Of a stretch of DNA of 64,000 nt, positions 1 to 8,433 are shown piece after piece; within the stretch, counting starts at the first letter, position 1; each line of letters starts with the position of its first letter. A program made the translations under genes and the position numbers. The notes beneath the pieces are model-generated. The model saw nothing but the letters and a program-made list of their open reading frames with translations. It had not been told where the DNA came from and did no database searches. Origin of the DNA: Polyangiaceae bacterium (GTDB lineage: Bacteria > Myxococcota_A > Polyangia > Polyangiales > Polyangiaceae); the NCBI GenBank assembly GCA_020633205.1, contig JACKEB010000013.1, positions 372,001 through 436,000 on the forward strand. The letters are read 5' to 3'.

Positions 1-1505
1 GCTGCGAGCTCAGCAGCCGTCAGCCCACGTTCCGGTAGCGTGGCGAGCAACTCGGCGAGGCGCATCTCCCGTACACCCTGGATGCGGGCTCCGCCCTCGG
101 TCGCGTTGATGAACTCCAGCTCGGGGCGACTCCGAGGTAGCTCGCGGCCAACGCCTTCGAACCAGGCTCGGACCGCGCTCAGCATCACGCCGGTCAGGAC
201 GCTGCCCTCTCCCCCCCAAGCTTCCACCTCGAGCAGTTGCTCGTGGGCGTGCATGGAGCCCTGACCCTTGCCATGGGCGTCGATCACGGTCTGGCTCCAT
301 TGAAGCTCGAGAACTCCTTGTTCCGGCTTTGCTTCGACCCTGGAGCCTTCGTAGGCGGTACCCTTCGCGTAGGCCTCGCCGCCCGTGTACCCGAGGTCGT
401 GACCGACCAGCACAATGGGGCTGCAGCCGAGTTGCTCGGCCAACGAGAAGGCTGCGGTGGATACGCTCCCCGAGACTTTGACTCCGGGGGTTCCCATGAG
501 CTCGCGGAGCGGCGCCTCGAACTCGGGCAGCGCCTCGTAGACGGGGAGCAGCGGTCCGGCTCCCGTACGCAAGACTTCCGGGCTACCGGTCAGGCTGAAC
601 GCACGTACGACCTCGTCGATGAACGGTACCTTGCGCAGCAAGTCAGAGATATCGATGGACTCGATGCACATCAGCACTTGGGGTGTGACGCCGGCCTTCG
701 CCAGCGCCAGGGCGCTGGAGTTCACCGCGATCACGATGCCCTTCTGCGCCGCCTCTCGAAGTTGTTCGACGTTCTTGGCGAGCGAAGGACCCGCTCCAAC
801 AATGAACGCGGGGACCCCTTCCAGCTTGCGCTCGAGCGCCAGAAAGGGACTCGAGTGAACCAGGCAGTCCACGTTGTCGACCACGTCTCGTGCCCACGTC
901 TCCGCGCGGAGATGATACGTGTTGACGTTCGCGGTGGTGCGATTGACCAGCTGTTCCACGCTGGCTGCCAACTTCGCAAAGGCCTCGGCGTACGCCTCAC
1001 GGTAGCCCGGGGCAGCGACCAAGGTCGCACCGGTGCGATCCTTGGACAGCTCCGTCCAGACCTGCATCAGGTCGTGCTCCGTCGCAACGATCGGCACATC
1101 GCCGAGGCACAATGGGCCTGCATTCAGGCGCCGCTTCAGCAGGCCGAGGTCCGGCTCGAAGATGACGAGGGCGTCGGTGCTAGCCTTCAGTTGCTGCGCG
1201 AGGCGCCCCACGCCGAGGCCAAACAGGATCACGGGCCCTTGGGTTTGCTCGGCGTCGCGGACCAGCGTCTGGAGCTCGCTGAAGCTCACCTCTGAGTCGA
1301 ACTGAGCGTCGGCCGCGTGCAGTGTCAGATAACCCGCGCGGAAAGCAATCCCACCTCGCTCAGGCGTGTTGGCGAGCAACGCACGAGTCTCCGCCCCAAC
1401 GTTCAGGCTCTCGAGGTTCTGCGCGAACAGCTGGTCCGAGAGGCTGGGAACGGTGGTGACGGGGGTCGCCGCTGGCGTGGCCGTCTGAGTTATGGCGAGT
1501 TGCAT
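1..1505 (-). CDS. Motility-associated factor, DUF115/Maf-type glycosyltransferase (partial, C-terminus off the window)
   Basis: The frame stays open from an ATG at 1505 to the window edge, giving about 501 residues without the C-terminus. Family signs are the motif GAGPSLAKN in the middle and VGHDLGYTGGEAYA further on, both characteristic of the DUF115/6-hydroxymethylpterin-pyrophosphokinase-like fold of Maf proteins. Those proteins modify flagellin with nonulosonic acids or related sugars in the cytoplasm before export. The start is supported by AGGAAG about 10 bases upstream. It lies downstream of csrA on the same strand, next to the hook-filament junction genes, so the flagellin gene is probably just beyond the left edge. 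The family is fairly sure; the sugar and target are inferred. Confidence 0.8.
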   Translation of the reverse strand, partial: MQLAITQTATPAATPVTTVPSLSDQLFAQNLESLNVGAETRALLANTPERGGIAFRAGYLTLHAADAQFDSEVSFSELQTLVRDAEQTQGPVILFGLGVGRLAQQLKASTDALVIFEPDLGLLKRRLNAGPLCLGDVPIVATEHDLMQVWTELSKDRTGATLVAAPGYREAYAEAFAKLAASVEQLVNRTTANVNTYHLRAETWARDVVDNVDCLVHSSPFLALERKLEGVPAFIVGAGPSLAKNVEQLREAAQKGIVIAVNSSALALAKAGVTPQVLMCIESIDISDLLRKVPFIDEVVRAFSLTGSPEVLRTGAGPLLPVYEALPEFEAPLRELMGTPGVKVSGSVSTAAFSLAEQLGCSPIVLVGHDLGYTGGEAYAKGTAYEGSRVEAKPEQGVLELQWSQTVIDAHGKGQGSMHAHEQLLEVEAWGGEGSVLTGVMLSAVRAWFEGVGRELPRSRPELEFINATEGGARIQGVREMRLAELLATLPERGLTAAELA

Positions 1506-1679
1506 GGTCACTGCGCGTCTTCCTCGACAACCGACAATCCATGTTGTGTGCCAACTCGCCGAATCCGCGAAATCGGCCGAAATCCGGCGCGAAACCGCTG
1601 ATCTCGCGACACGGCGCGGCCTCCGCGGCGCCAGGTGCTCGCGGGCATGCGTCGGGGCTTTGACACCGCGAGCGACAAT

Positions 1680-1970
1680 TCAGCCCTCATCTCGAGCCTC
1701 CGGCCCTTTCGGAGCTCGCCGAATGACGGTGACCGGCAGGGCAGCGGGCTTGACCTTTCCGCCCACGCTCTCCGCCACCTCGAGGCTGCCATCGAGGGAC
1801 GCTTGGTTCGCCTCCAGGATGCTGTCGTGGACTTCTCCGCGCAGCACCGCACGTCCGCGGGGGGCAACGACGCCGATCTTCACCACCTTGCGGCTCAGCG
1901 CGGTGACGTGGATCTCGATGTCGTCACCGAGAACGATGCGTTGGCCTACTCGTCTAGCAATGATCAGCAT
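1680..1970 (-). CDS. csrA: CsrA, carbon storage regulator / translational repressor
   Basis: This 96-residue protein begins MLIIARRVGQRIVLGDDIEI and has the core of the CsrA beta-strand dimer, including the conserved VVAPRGRAVLRGEV region. CsrA binds GGA motifs in mRNA leaders and represses translation, commonly of flagellin; FliW antagonises it. The usual length is 60-75 residues. Here about 30 extra, charged C-terminal residues follow, a kind of extension seen in other lineages. It is encoded between the hook-associated genes and the Maf-type gene. No good Shine-Dalgarno sequence is visible before the ATG, but a -24/-12 element lies immediately upstream (see 1982-1997). Confidence 0.93.
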   Translation of the reverse strand: MLIIARRVGQRIVLGDDIEIHVTALSRKVVKIGVVAPRGRAVLRGEVHDSILEANQASLDGSLEVAESVGGKVKPAALPVTVIRRAPKGPEARDEG

Positions 1971-1981
1971 GCCTCACGCGA

Positions 1982-1997
1982 TGCACGCTGAGTGCCA
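1982..1997 (-). promoter_or_regulatory. Sigma-54-like -24/-12 element before csrA
   Basis: On the minus strand the sequence reads TGGCAC-TCAGC-GTGCA, with the required GG-N10-GC spacing. The -12 C lies 13 bases before the csrA ATG, so the predicted transcript would start at or one base before the start codon. The hexamer is perfect and the -12 box deviates at one position. Whether it works is unproven. Confidence 0.45.
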
Positions 1998-2073
1998 GAT
2001 TCTCAGCTTGAGAAATCCGCGCCGTCAGGCCATCGCCTCCGCGTGCATGGAAGCCCAAAGCGGCCACCGTCCT

Positions 2074-2100
2074 TAGCAGGGTGTTGAAAAACACCCTGCC
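2074..2100. repeat. Hairpin element of the TAGCAGGGTGTT family
   Basis: The sequence TAGCAGGGTGTTGAAAAACA followed by CCCTGCC forms a 10-base-pair perfect stem (2076-2085 with 2090-2099) around a GAAA loop. It sits in the gap between csrA and flgL and resembles the elements at 26181-26205, 53127-53152 and, as a longer variant, 2213-2249. It could act as a terminator or mRNA-end structure, or be a dispersed repeat. Confidence 0.7.
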
Positions 2101-2140
2101 AAACAACAACAACCGTGCCCGCGCACAACTCGGCCAGATC

Positions 2141-2185
2141 ACGCTCTCGCAAAACCCTCACTTCTATGGGGTTTTGCGAGAGCGT
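2141..2185. terminator. Strong 17-bp hairpin downstream of flgL
   Basis: A perfect 17-base inverted repeat (2141-2157 with 2169-2185, arm ACGCTCTCGCAAAACCC) encloses an 11-base loop. It lies downstream of flgL on the minus strand, before csrA, and is the most stable hairpin of three in a row. There is no clear U-tract, so it may protect the 3' end of the operon mRNA rather than act as an intrinsic terminator. Confidence 0.6.
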
Positions 2186-2212
2186 GGTTCAGAGATCCGC
2201 GCGGATAAGCGC

Positions 2213-2249
2213 GCAGGATGCTGAAAAACGGAGTTCTTCAGCATCCTGC
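2213..2249. repeat. Hairpin element, variant of the TAGCAGG family
   Basis: GCAGGATGCTGAA at 2213-2225 pairs perfectly with TTCAGCATCCTGC at 2237-2249 around an 11-base loop. Read on the minus strand it begins TAGCAGGATGCTGAA, closely matching the start of the element at 2074. It directly follows the end of flgL and may mark the transcript end. Confidence 0.6.
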
Positions 2250-2291
2250 TAGACGGGGCCGCTCAAATGTAGGGCCTTCCGTGTGGGAGCG

Positions 2292-3170
2292 TCAGAAGCG
2301 CGACACGGAAGAGAGGTTCAGTGTGTTCTTGGCCACCGCGATGGCTTGCTCGATAGAACTCGAGAGATTCATGAGCTGGGAGTAGGCTTCGAAAGCGTCC
2401 GCGTCCCCCACATGGCTGCGCTTTTCCGTGAGGCTAAGCTTGCCCGTGTCTACCGCCGCGTCCGCCGTGTCGAGTCGGTTCATCAAGAGGCCAGAGCTCG
2501 CACGCGCACTCGTGAGCTGCTGCTTGGACCGGTCCAGGGCGCCCAGGCTCGCTGCAGTGGCCGCTGGATCGTTGGCGACCAGGGCTGCTTCGAGGTTGCT
2601 CAGCGCCGTAAAGGTGTCCTCACCCCCGACCGCCGTGAATGCAGTCGCCCCATCGGCGTTGACCTGGAGGGTTACGCCTGGGCCAGCCTCGATGCGCTGA
2701 GCCGTCTGGTCGCCGCTGAAGATGCCCACGTTGTCGAACGGCGCGGTCTCGGTTTGGCTACCCGCGAACAAGTATCCGCGAGAGCCTTTGGTGTTTGCGA
2801 GGTCTGTCAGCTGCTCCCTCAGTTGTTTGACCTCGCTCGCCAGCATGCTGCGCTCGTTCGCGCTGAGGCTGCCGTTTGCCCCCTGCAGCGCCAGCTCACG
2901 AGCTCGATCGAAGAGCCCGCTTGCAGCGCCCAGCGTAGACTCCGCAAGAGACGCGTCGTCGCGAGCAGTGCCGATGGAACGCTTGTAGGAGTCCATGCGC
3001 TGCAACCCCGAGTCGATGCGAACCAGCTCGCTCGCGCCTGCGGCGTCGTCAGAGGGAGCGTTGATACGCATGCCAGTTGCCGCCTGTTGCGCCACCGTCG
3101 CTTGCCGTGAGGAAAGCGAGGAGAGGTTCTTTTGAACGTTGAAGAACCGTAGATTGTCAGTGACTCGCAT
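2292..3170 (-). CDS. flgL: FlgL, hook-filament junction protein 3
   Basis: The 292-residue protein has a flagellin-like N-terminus (MRVTDNLRFFNVQKNLSS, then RINAPSDDAAGASELVRI) and a C-terminal helix ending NTLNLSSVSRF, which together build the D0/D1 coiled coil. FlgL and FlgK form the adaptor between hook and filament outside the cell and are exported by the flagellar type III system. The length is near the normal 300. The gene follows flgK on the same strand after 42 bases, and an AAGGAAG ribosome-binding site precedes the ATG. Confidence 0.93.
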   Translation of the reverse strand: MRVTDNLRFFNVQKNLSSLSSRQATVAQQAATGMRINAPSDDAAGASELVRIDSGLQRMDSYKRSIGTARDDASLAESTLGAASGLFDRARELALQGANGSLSANERSMLASEVKQLREQLTDLANTKGSRGYLFAGSQTETAPFDNVGIFSGDQTAQRIEAGPGVTLQVNADGATAFTAVGGEDTFTALSNLEAALVANDPAATAASLGALDRSKQQLTSARASSGLLMNRLDTADAAVDTGKLSLTEKRSHVGDADAFEAYSQLMNLSSSIEQAIAVAKNTLNLSSVSRF

Positions 3171-3186
3171 CTCGAACTTCCTTCGT

Positions 3187-3202
3187 AGCTACCCTAGTGC
3201 CA
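3187..3202 (-). promoter_or_regulatory. Weak sigma-54-like element between flgK and flgL
   Basis: The minus strand reads TGGCAC-TAGGG-TAGCT with GG-N10-GC spacing. The -24 half is perfect but the -12 half is poor. A start about 6 bases before the flgL ATG would remove part of the ribosome-binding site, so it may be a chance match. Confidence 0.25.
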
Positions 3203-3212
3203 AAGCAGCGCC

Positions 3213-4604
3213 CTAGCGACCGAGGCGCCCAATCAGCTCTTCCAACATCTGGTCGACCGTGGAGATCACCTTGGTCGCCGCCTCGTACGCTCGTTGGTAA
3301 CGGGTCAGGTTGACCATCTCTTCGTCGAGGCTGACGCCGCTGGCCGATTCCTTCATTTGGTACACCTGGTCCTGCATGGCGGCCCGAATACCAACATCGC
3401 TCTTGGTGGCTGCACGCCTCGTGCCGACGTCGCCCACCAAGTCCGAGTACGCCTCCGCAGGACTGCGAGTGCCACCGCTAGCGATCGGGCTCGTCCCGAG
3501 AGCTTGAAGCAGCAGGCTGTTGCCGGAACCGCCAGGGAGCGTTGCCGCGCTCGAGGCTGCGGCGATGGCGTCGGGGTTGCCAGCGACGGATGGGTCGAGA
3601 CTCAGTGAGCGGGCCGCGCCAGCGGCGGTCGCCGATACGCTGAACAGGTTGCGTCCGCTCACGCCGTCTTTGCCAAAGCCTGCGGCGTGCTGGGTGTTCA
3701 CCGCGGTAGCGAAGTCGAACGCGAGCTGGTCCAGTTTCTCTTGCGCTGCCAGCAAGTCGACGTCCCGCGCGTCCCGGATCCCGGCGAGCTTTCCCGAGCT
3801 CAGGTGCTTGGTGATGTCGCTACCGGGGCCAGAACCACGTGCCGCCAGGAGTTGCATGTTTCCTGACGGATCCACGTCGATGCTCAGCTTCTGAACCTCA
3901 GCGCCCTCCACGAGGGTCGTGCCAGCAACCTGCACGACCAAGCCGCCCTTGGAATCAGGGAAGGTGTGCACGTCGATCAGCTCGGAGAGCTTGTTGAGGG
4001 CTTGGGCTTGTTCGTCTTCCAGGTCGGCGGCGTCGGAGCCGGCACCCTTTGCCACGCTGATCTTGCGGTTGAGCTCGGCTAGCTTGTCGGCGAGCTGGTT
4101 GATCTGAGCCGTGGTGTCCTTCGCGGACGTCAAGAGCTCGGTGCGTTGGGTCGCGATGGCGTCCCCGGTGCTGCGGAAGCGCCCTGCTAGCTCTTCGGCG
4201 CGGCTGAGCACTGCCATGCGGGAGGCTGGATCCGCTGGATTGCTCGTCAGATCCGAGAACGCGCCGAACAGTTGGTCAAACGCGCTCCCTAGCCCGGCAC
4301 CCACGCCATCGTTGAACAGGCTTTCCAGTCGCGAGAGTTGGGTATCGTGTTCGCTGGCGGCCGACGACAGCCCCACCGCTTCGAGGTAGCGGCGCTCGGT
4401 AAACTGATCCGCCGCGCGTCGCAGCCCCTCGACCTGGACACCGCCGTAGTCCATCGTTCCGAGGGCTCGCGTGACGAGGATCGGATCCCTGCGGACATAA
4501 CCTGCGGTGTTCGCGTTGGAGATATTTTGGCCAGTGACATTCAGGCCATACGACTGGGCGCTCATGGCGTCCCGCGCCGTGTACATCAGGGAGTTGAGGG
4601 ACAT
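3213..4604 (-). CDS. flgK: FlgK, hook-filament junction protein 1
   Basis: The 463-residue protein has the rod/hook-type N-terminal motif (SYGLNVTGQNISNANTAGYV) and the C-terminal EEMVNLTRYQRAYEAATKVI helix shared by axial proteins. These flank a variable middle, as in FlgK. It is exported and sits between hook and FlgL. The start lies 1 base after the flgN stop, and the order flgM-flgN-flgK-flgL is the classical late hook-associated operon. The length is on the short side for FlgK (about 450-550). Confidence 0.93.
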   Translation of the reverse strand: MSLNSLMYTARDAMSAQSYGLNVTGQNISNANTAGYVRRDPILVTRALGTMDYGGVQVEGLRRAADQFTERRYLEAVGLSSAASEHDTQLSRLESLFNDGVGAGLGSAFDQLFGAFSDLTSNPADPASRMAVLSRAEELAGRFRSTGDAIATQRTELLTSAKDTTAQINQLADKLAELNRKISVAKGAGSDAADLEDEQAQALNKLSELIDVHTFPDSKGGLVVQVAGTTLVEGAEVQKLSIDVDPSGNMQLLAARGSGPGSDITKHLSSGKLAGIRDARDVDLLAAQEKLDQLAFDFATAVNTQHAAGFGKDGVSGRNLFSVSATAAGAARSLSLDPSVAGNPDAIAAASSAATLPGGSGNSLLLQALGTSPIASGGTRSPAEAYSDLVGDVGTRRAATKSDVGIRAAMQDQVYQMKESASGVSLDEEMVNLTRYQRAYEAATKVISTVDQMLEELIGRLGR

Positions 4605-4605
4605 T

Positions 4606-4983
4606 TCAGCTCCTGAAGCTCAGACGAACAGGACTTTGAGTGGTGGAACCAGAACGGTTCAAGCCTTGACCGTTCTTGCCGCTATATCCATCGAAGTGGT
4701 TGCCAGTCGCCAAATCCAACATCGACTTGACGCACGCGCGGGCGTGGATGAGCAGCAACTGGTTGGCGATGGCCTGGCGCTTGATACCCTCCAGCTGGTC
4801 ACGCTGGGCGGCGACGAACTGCTCTTTGGGGAAATCGCGCAGGCGCTGATCGAGTTCAAGTTTTGCCTCGCGGCAACGATCCAGGGCGGCGTGATCCAAC
4901 ACGCGCAGCGCCTCGTGCTCGGCGAGCAGAAGCGCTTCTAGTTCGGATAGGGTGGAGTCGAGGGTAGGGGGATTGTGCGACAT
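4606..4983 (-). CDS. flgN: FlgN-like export chaperone for FlgK/FlgL
   Basis: This 125-residue, largely helical protein has the pattern LLAEHEALRVLDHAALDRC followed by a Glu/Lys-rich amphipathic helix, typical of FlgN chaperones. FlgN keeps FlgK and FlgL soluble and delivers them to the export gate. Sequence conservation in this family is weak, so the call rests on size, helix pattern and position between flgM and flgK. A GGAGG site precedes the ATG. The serine-rich tail is unassigned. Confidence 0.75.
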   Translation of the reverse strand: MSHNPPTLDSTLSELEALLLAEHEALRVLDHAALDRCREAKLELDQRLRDFPKEQFVAAQRDQLEGIKRQAIANQLLLIHARACVKSMLDLATGNHFDGYSGKNGQGLNRSGSTTQSPVRLSFRS

Positions 4984-5023
4984 GGTCCATTGCCTCCAGT
5001 TTGCGGATGGACCAACCCCCTCG

Positions 5024-5049
5024 AGCTACGAGCGATGCCGCTCGTAGCT
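5024..5049. other. Perfect 11-bp hairpin between flgM and flgN
   Basis: AGCTACGAGCG (5024-5034) and CGCTCGTAGCT (5039-5049) pair perfectly around the loop ATGC in the 130-base gap between flgM and flgN. No T-run follows on the minus strand, so it is not a typical terminator. It could be an mRNA processing or attenuation structure that separates the level of the anti-sigma factor from the chaperone and hook-associated genes. Confidence 0.55.
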
Positions 5050-5113
5050 GTGCCTGGGCCAAGCCGAGCGGCCTGACGCGGACTCACACACGTTGCCGTG
5101 CGTGCTTCGGGGG

Positions 5114-5404
5114 TCAGCCCACCTCGTCGACGAGGCGCGTGGCGATGGCGCTGGAGTCCACCTTGAAGGAACCGTCGGCGATCGACGCCTTGAGCGCGGC
5201 GATCTTTTCCGTGCGGACTCCTCCGGTGGATCCTGCCAACTCGCGAGCCTCGCTCGAGATGCTGACCTTCGCCGCGTCTTGAGGGCGCGGCGTGGAACTC
5301 TGGGTAACCTGCTCCGTCTTTCCGGCTGCCTGGGTTGCGCTGACCGGCTTCACGGCCATGCGCTGGTAGGCGGAGAGGGCGGGGTTGTTGCTGATTCCCT
5401 TCAT
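5114..5404 (-). CDS. flgM: FlgM, anti-sigma-28 factor
   Basis: The 96-residue protein has a disordered N-terminus and the FlgM C-terminal signature VRTEKIAALKASIADGSFKV followed by DSSAIATRLVDEV, the part that binds sigma-28. FlgM holds FliA inactive until hook completion lets it be exported. The length is normal (about 95). A GGAGG site stands 6 bases before the ATG. It heads the flgM-flgN-flgK-flgL set and answers the fliA gene at 30914. Confidence 0.9.
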   Translation of the reverse strand: MKGISNNPALSAYQRMAVKPVSATQAAGKTEQVTQSSTPRPQDAAKVSISSEARELAGSTGGVRTEKIAALKASIADGSFKVDSSAIATRLVDEVG

Positions 5405-5528
5405 TGGGTCCTCCGATTGACACGAGCGACGAAGGTTGGTGTCGCTCCGGCGGGGTGAACGGATCCCGCGGGCAAGCCTTGAACGAAAAACGCACGTGGC
5501 GCGTCGGTTTGTGTGTAAACGAGCGAAT

Positions 5529-5843
5529 TCACGTGTGTTTCTCCGCTTGCATCATGGCTTGGGCGACGAGCTCGCCGAGCCCAAGTCCACCGGCGGCACT
5601 GATCGAGTCTGCCATGCTGGACACGACCATCGAACCGTAGACGTTGCCCTGGGTGCCTTTCTCCCCGCCCATCTGGGTGGTCTTTTCCAGGGACGACAAG
5701 AGCTGCCGGACGAAGATCGCTTCGAACTTCCGAGCTGCGTCGAGGATCTCCGGTGATGCCTTGGCGGGCGCCTTGCCCGACGCTTTGGCTACGTCGGCCG
5801 CTGGGCTTTGAGCAAGGACCGGTGCAGTTGCCGCGATACTCAT
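5529..5843 (-). CDS. flgJ: FlgJ-like rod-capping protein, N-terminal domain only
   Basis: The 104-residue protein carries the rod-binding domain signature (DAARKFEAIFVRQLLSSLEK, then GSMVVSSMADSISAAGGLGLG). In enteric bacteria FlgJ is about 310 residues with a second peptidoglycan-hydrolase domain, which is absent here, as in many delta-type bacteria. It would cap the growing rod in the periplasm, leaving wall cutting to another enzyme. Its ATG overlaps the flgI stop by four bases, so the two are translationally coupled. Confidence 0.87.
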   Translation of the reverse strand: MSIAATAPVLAQSPAADVAKASGKAPAKASPEILDAARKFEAIFVRQLLSSLEKTTQMGGEKGTQGNVYGSMVVSSMADSISAAGGLGLGELVAQAMMQAEKHT

Positions 5844-6946
5844 TGTACGATCACCTCGGCGCGGAGGGCGCCTGCTGAACGTAGAGCTTGCAGGATGCTT
5901 GCCAGTTCCCGTGGGGAGACGCCAAAGACTGAGAGCGCCTGTGCGACGTCCGCCAGGGAGGCCGCACCTTCGAGGTACGTCAGCGCCGGAGGCGTCTGCT
6001 CGGTCGTCTCGATGTCGCTCTCGGTGACGACCTTCGTCTTGCCGTCTGCCAGAGGTTCTGGCTGAGAAACCCGGGGCTTCTCCTTGATGTTGATGGTGAT
6101 GCCGCCCTGGCTGATGGCGACTGGGCTGAGGCGGACGTCGCCGCCCGCGACGATGGTCCCGGTTCGCTCGTTGATCACCACGCGCGCAACGCTCGCAGGG
6201 TTCACCTCGATGTCGCCGATTTGCGCCAACAGCTTGACGGGCTTGCCGCGTAGCTTCTTTGGCGGTTTGACGCTGACGGCACCGCCGTCCAAAGGCTCCG
6301 CCGTGCCTTTGCCGAGCGCCTTGTTGACCGCGTCGGCGATGCGTTGCGCGGTTTGGAAGTCTGGGCTGCGGAGGGAGAGCGTGAGGACACCCTTCTTTGC
6401 GTAGTCAGACTTGATCTCGCGTTCGACCAGCGCCCCTCCAGGGATGCGCCCCGTGGTCGTGATGCCGGTCTTGCTCGATGAGCCCGAGGAGCCCGACGCG
6501 GAGAAGCCGCCGATCAAGAGCGGACCTTGAGCAACCGCGTAGACTCGTCGGTCGGCGCCGCGCATCGGCGCCTGCAGGAGCACGCCGCCGCGCAACGAAC
6601 TCGAGTTGCCGATCGACGAGACCACGATGTCGAGCTTCTGACCGGGACGAGAAAACGCCGGAATGTTGGCTGTGATGACCACCGCCGCGACGTTCTTCAG
6701 CCTGAGCTGCTTCGCGCTCACCTGTACCCCGAGGCGCGTGAGTAGCGCCTTCAGCGATTGCATCGCGAACGGCGCAGAAACGTCGTCACCGGTCCCGTTG
6801 AGGCCCACGACGACACCGTATCCAATCAACTGGTTGTCGCGGGCGCCCACTACATCGACCAAGTCGCGCAGACGATCCGCCTTTGCGGTGTGTGGAACGG
6901 ATAGTCCCAGGAGGACGACGAGCAGGGATAACCAGCGTTTCGGCAT
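5840..6946 (-). CDS. flgI: FlgI, flagellar P-ring protein
   Basis: The 368-residue protein has a signal peptide (about residues 1-23, ending HTAKA) and then the P-ring signature RDLVDVVGARDNQLIGYGVV with GLNGTGDD. The C-terminus has the conserved SPRELASILQALRSAGAL region. FlgI polymerises in the peptidoglycan layer as the bushing of the rod. The length is normal. It sits between flgH (12-base gap) and flgJ (4-base overlap) in the flgG-A-H-I-J operon. Confidence 0.95.
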   Translation of the reverse strand: MPKRWLSLLVVLLGLSVPHTAKADRLRDLVDVVGARDNQLIGYGVVVGLNGTGDDVSAPFAMQSLKALLTRLGVQVSAKQLRLKNVAAVVITANIPAFSRPGQKLDIVVSSIGNSSSLRGGVLLQAPMRGADRRVYAVAQGPLLIGGFSASGSSGSSSKTGITTTGRIPGGALVEREIKSDYAKKGVLTLSLRSPDFQTAQRIADAVNKALGKGTAEPLDGGAVSVKPPKKLRGKPVKLLAQIGDIEVNPASVARVVINERTGTIVAGGDVRLSPVAISQGGITINIKEKPRVSQPEPLADGKTKVVTESDIETTEQTPPALTYLEGAASLADVAQALSVFGVSPRELASILQALRSAGALRAEVIVQ

Positions 6947-6958
6947 CGGACCGGCCTT

Positions 6959-7663
6959 TCAGAACGGGTTGATTGAGTCGAGCAGGGCGGTGAGCCAGCC
7001 CCGTTCCGTCTGATCGTCGATATCGCCGCGACCGGTGAACTCCACCTGGGCATCGGCGATCCGCCCTGAAGGAATCGAGTTGTCTCCCTCAATGTCCGAG
7101 GGGCGGATCAAACCGGAGACGTAGAGGTGGTACTCCTCGTGGTTGATCATCACGACCTTGGTGCCTTCGATGAACAGGTCACCGTTGGGCATCTCACGTC
7201 GGACCTTGACGGCGATCGTGCCGGAAAGCTGACCCGAGCGAGTCGTGTCGCCCTTTCCGGTGAAGTCACTGGAAGCTGCCATCGCCATCAGCTTCGTGGG
7301 ATCGATGTTGGGGTAGGCCTTCTTGATCGCCGGAACCAGACCCAGGAGCGACTGCATCTCCGCGCTGCGAGAGCTGTCCTTGCTCAGCTTGGTGGATGCG
7401 TTGCCCGACGCGTCGGCGTACTCGTCGATCTTTACCAGTACGACATCGCCGATGCGCACCGCGCGTGTATCCTCGAGGTAACCAGCGACGGCTTCGCTGT
7501 ACAGAGAACCAGAGCTGGGTGCCGATTCGCCGCGGGCGGCTGCATACTCTCCCTCGTGGTAGTTGCGCTCCCGCTGCTTGAAGGCACGAATGTGTTGTGG
7601 CCCACAGGCCACGGAGCTCAGACAGGCGCTCATCAGTAGCGCTCGCAGGAGATACTGCTTCAT
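6959..7663 (-). CDS. flgH: FlgH, flagellar L-ring lipoprotein
   Basis: The 234-residue precursor has a lipoprotein signal peptide with the lipobox SSVAC. It then shows the FlgH pattern VRIGDVVLVKIDEYADASG, followed by the conserved VKVRREMPNGDLFIEGTK and a LYVSGLIRPSDIE stretch. FlgH forms the outer-membrane ring. The start overlaps the flgA stop by four bases. Size and order match the L-ring gene of other flagellar operons. Confidence 0.95.
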   Translation of the reverse strand: MKQYLLRALLMSACLSSVACGPQHIRAFKQRERNYHEGEYAAARGESAPSSGSLYSEAVAGYLEDTRAVRIGDVVLVKIDEYADASGNASTKLSKDSSRSAEMQSLLGLVPAIKKAYPNIDPTKLMAMAASSDFTGKGDTTRSGQLSGTIAVKVRREMPNGDLFIEGTKVVMINHEEYHLYVSGLIRPSDIEGDNSIPSGRIADAQVEFTGRGDIDDQTERGWLTALLDSINPF

Positions 7664-8433
7664 GATTCCTCCACCGTGGCTACGTGCTCCGAATCGATGC
7701 GGGCGCGCAGCACCTTGTTGGTCTTCAAAACGCGGACCTGAATGATCTCGCCCTCGTCTCCGGAGGTGAGCGCTTGGCCGCGCGCGGTCAGGCGAGCGCC
7801 TTTGCGCTCGACGACCAGGGTGATGTTCGCGCCCTTCTCAACGTCTGCGCTGGCGCCGCGCTCGGTGATGTAGAGGGTGACGCTCACCGGGATGCGCGCG
7901 ACCGTTTCCGAGTCGCTGATCCACTTGACGATCGCGCTCGTGCGGTAGGCGCCGCGACGCTTCGGGGGCTTCGGCATGTCGACGCCCTCGAGCACTGCGT
8001 CGGGGGGGAGAGTTGCACCGCGGGTGGCGCTGACCTTCTTCAACTCCACGCCCCGCTTGAGGGAGCGAGCGATCGCCGGGCTAGCGAGCGTTTCGAGTTC
8101 TTCTTTGCTGATCTGCTTGGCGGCGGAGCGAACCCGCACGCTAGGTGGAAACTTCACCTTGGCGGGGTCGAAGCCCGCTGCCTTTACCTGACGCAACACC
8201 GCAGCGCGGCTCAACAAGCGACTGGCCCCAGGCGGTGGCGCGCGGCCGAGGTCAATCTCGCGGTAGTCCTCGGGCGCGTCCTTCCAGACCTCTCCGAGCT
8301 CGATGTGTGCGCCTTGCACCTCGACCTCACCTGGCGCTGCGCCAGCTCCCGGCGCCGTGCACAGCAAGGCGCAGAGTAGGGGTAAAGCGAATGGGCGGAA
8401 GGCGCCGGAGCTACGTCGACTCATCCCGCTCAC
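7660..8433 (-). CDS. flgA: FlgA, P-ring assembly chaperone
   Basis: The 257-residue protein has an N-terminal signal peptide (about 1-32, ending GAGAA) and a C-terminal SAF-type domain containing VARIPVSVTLYITERGASA and GEIIQVRVLKTNKVLRARI, typical of FlgA. FlgA is a periplasmic chaperone for FlgI. A GTG at 8433 overlaps the flgG stop by four bases; an ATG at 8424 is an alternative start. It lies between flgG and flgH. Confidence 0.9.
   Translation of the reverse strand: MSGMSRRSSGAFRPFALPLLCALLCTAPGAGAAPGEVEVQGAHIELGEVWKDAPEDYREIDLGRAPPPGASRLLSRAAVLRQVKAAGFDPAKVKFPPSVRVRSAAKQISKEELETLASPAIARSLKRGVELKKVSATRGATLPPDAVLEGVDMPKPPKRRGAYRTSAIVKWISDSETVARIPVSVTLYITERGASADVEKGANITLVVERKGARLTARGQALTSGDEGEIIQVRVLKTNKVLRARIDSEHVATVEES

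Noticed and set aside
237..1295. 352-codon plus-strand frame
   Set aside because: It is antisense to the Maf-type gene, whose frame has clear family motifs; long shadows are expected in GC-rich DNA.
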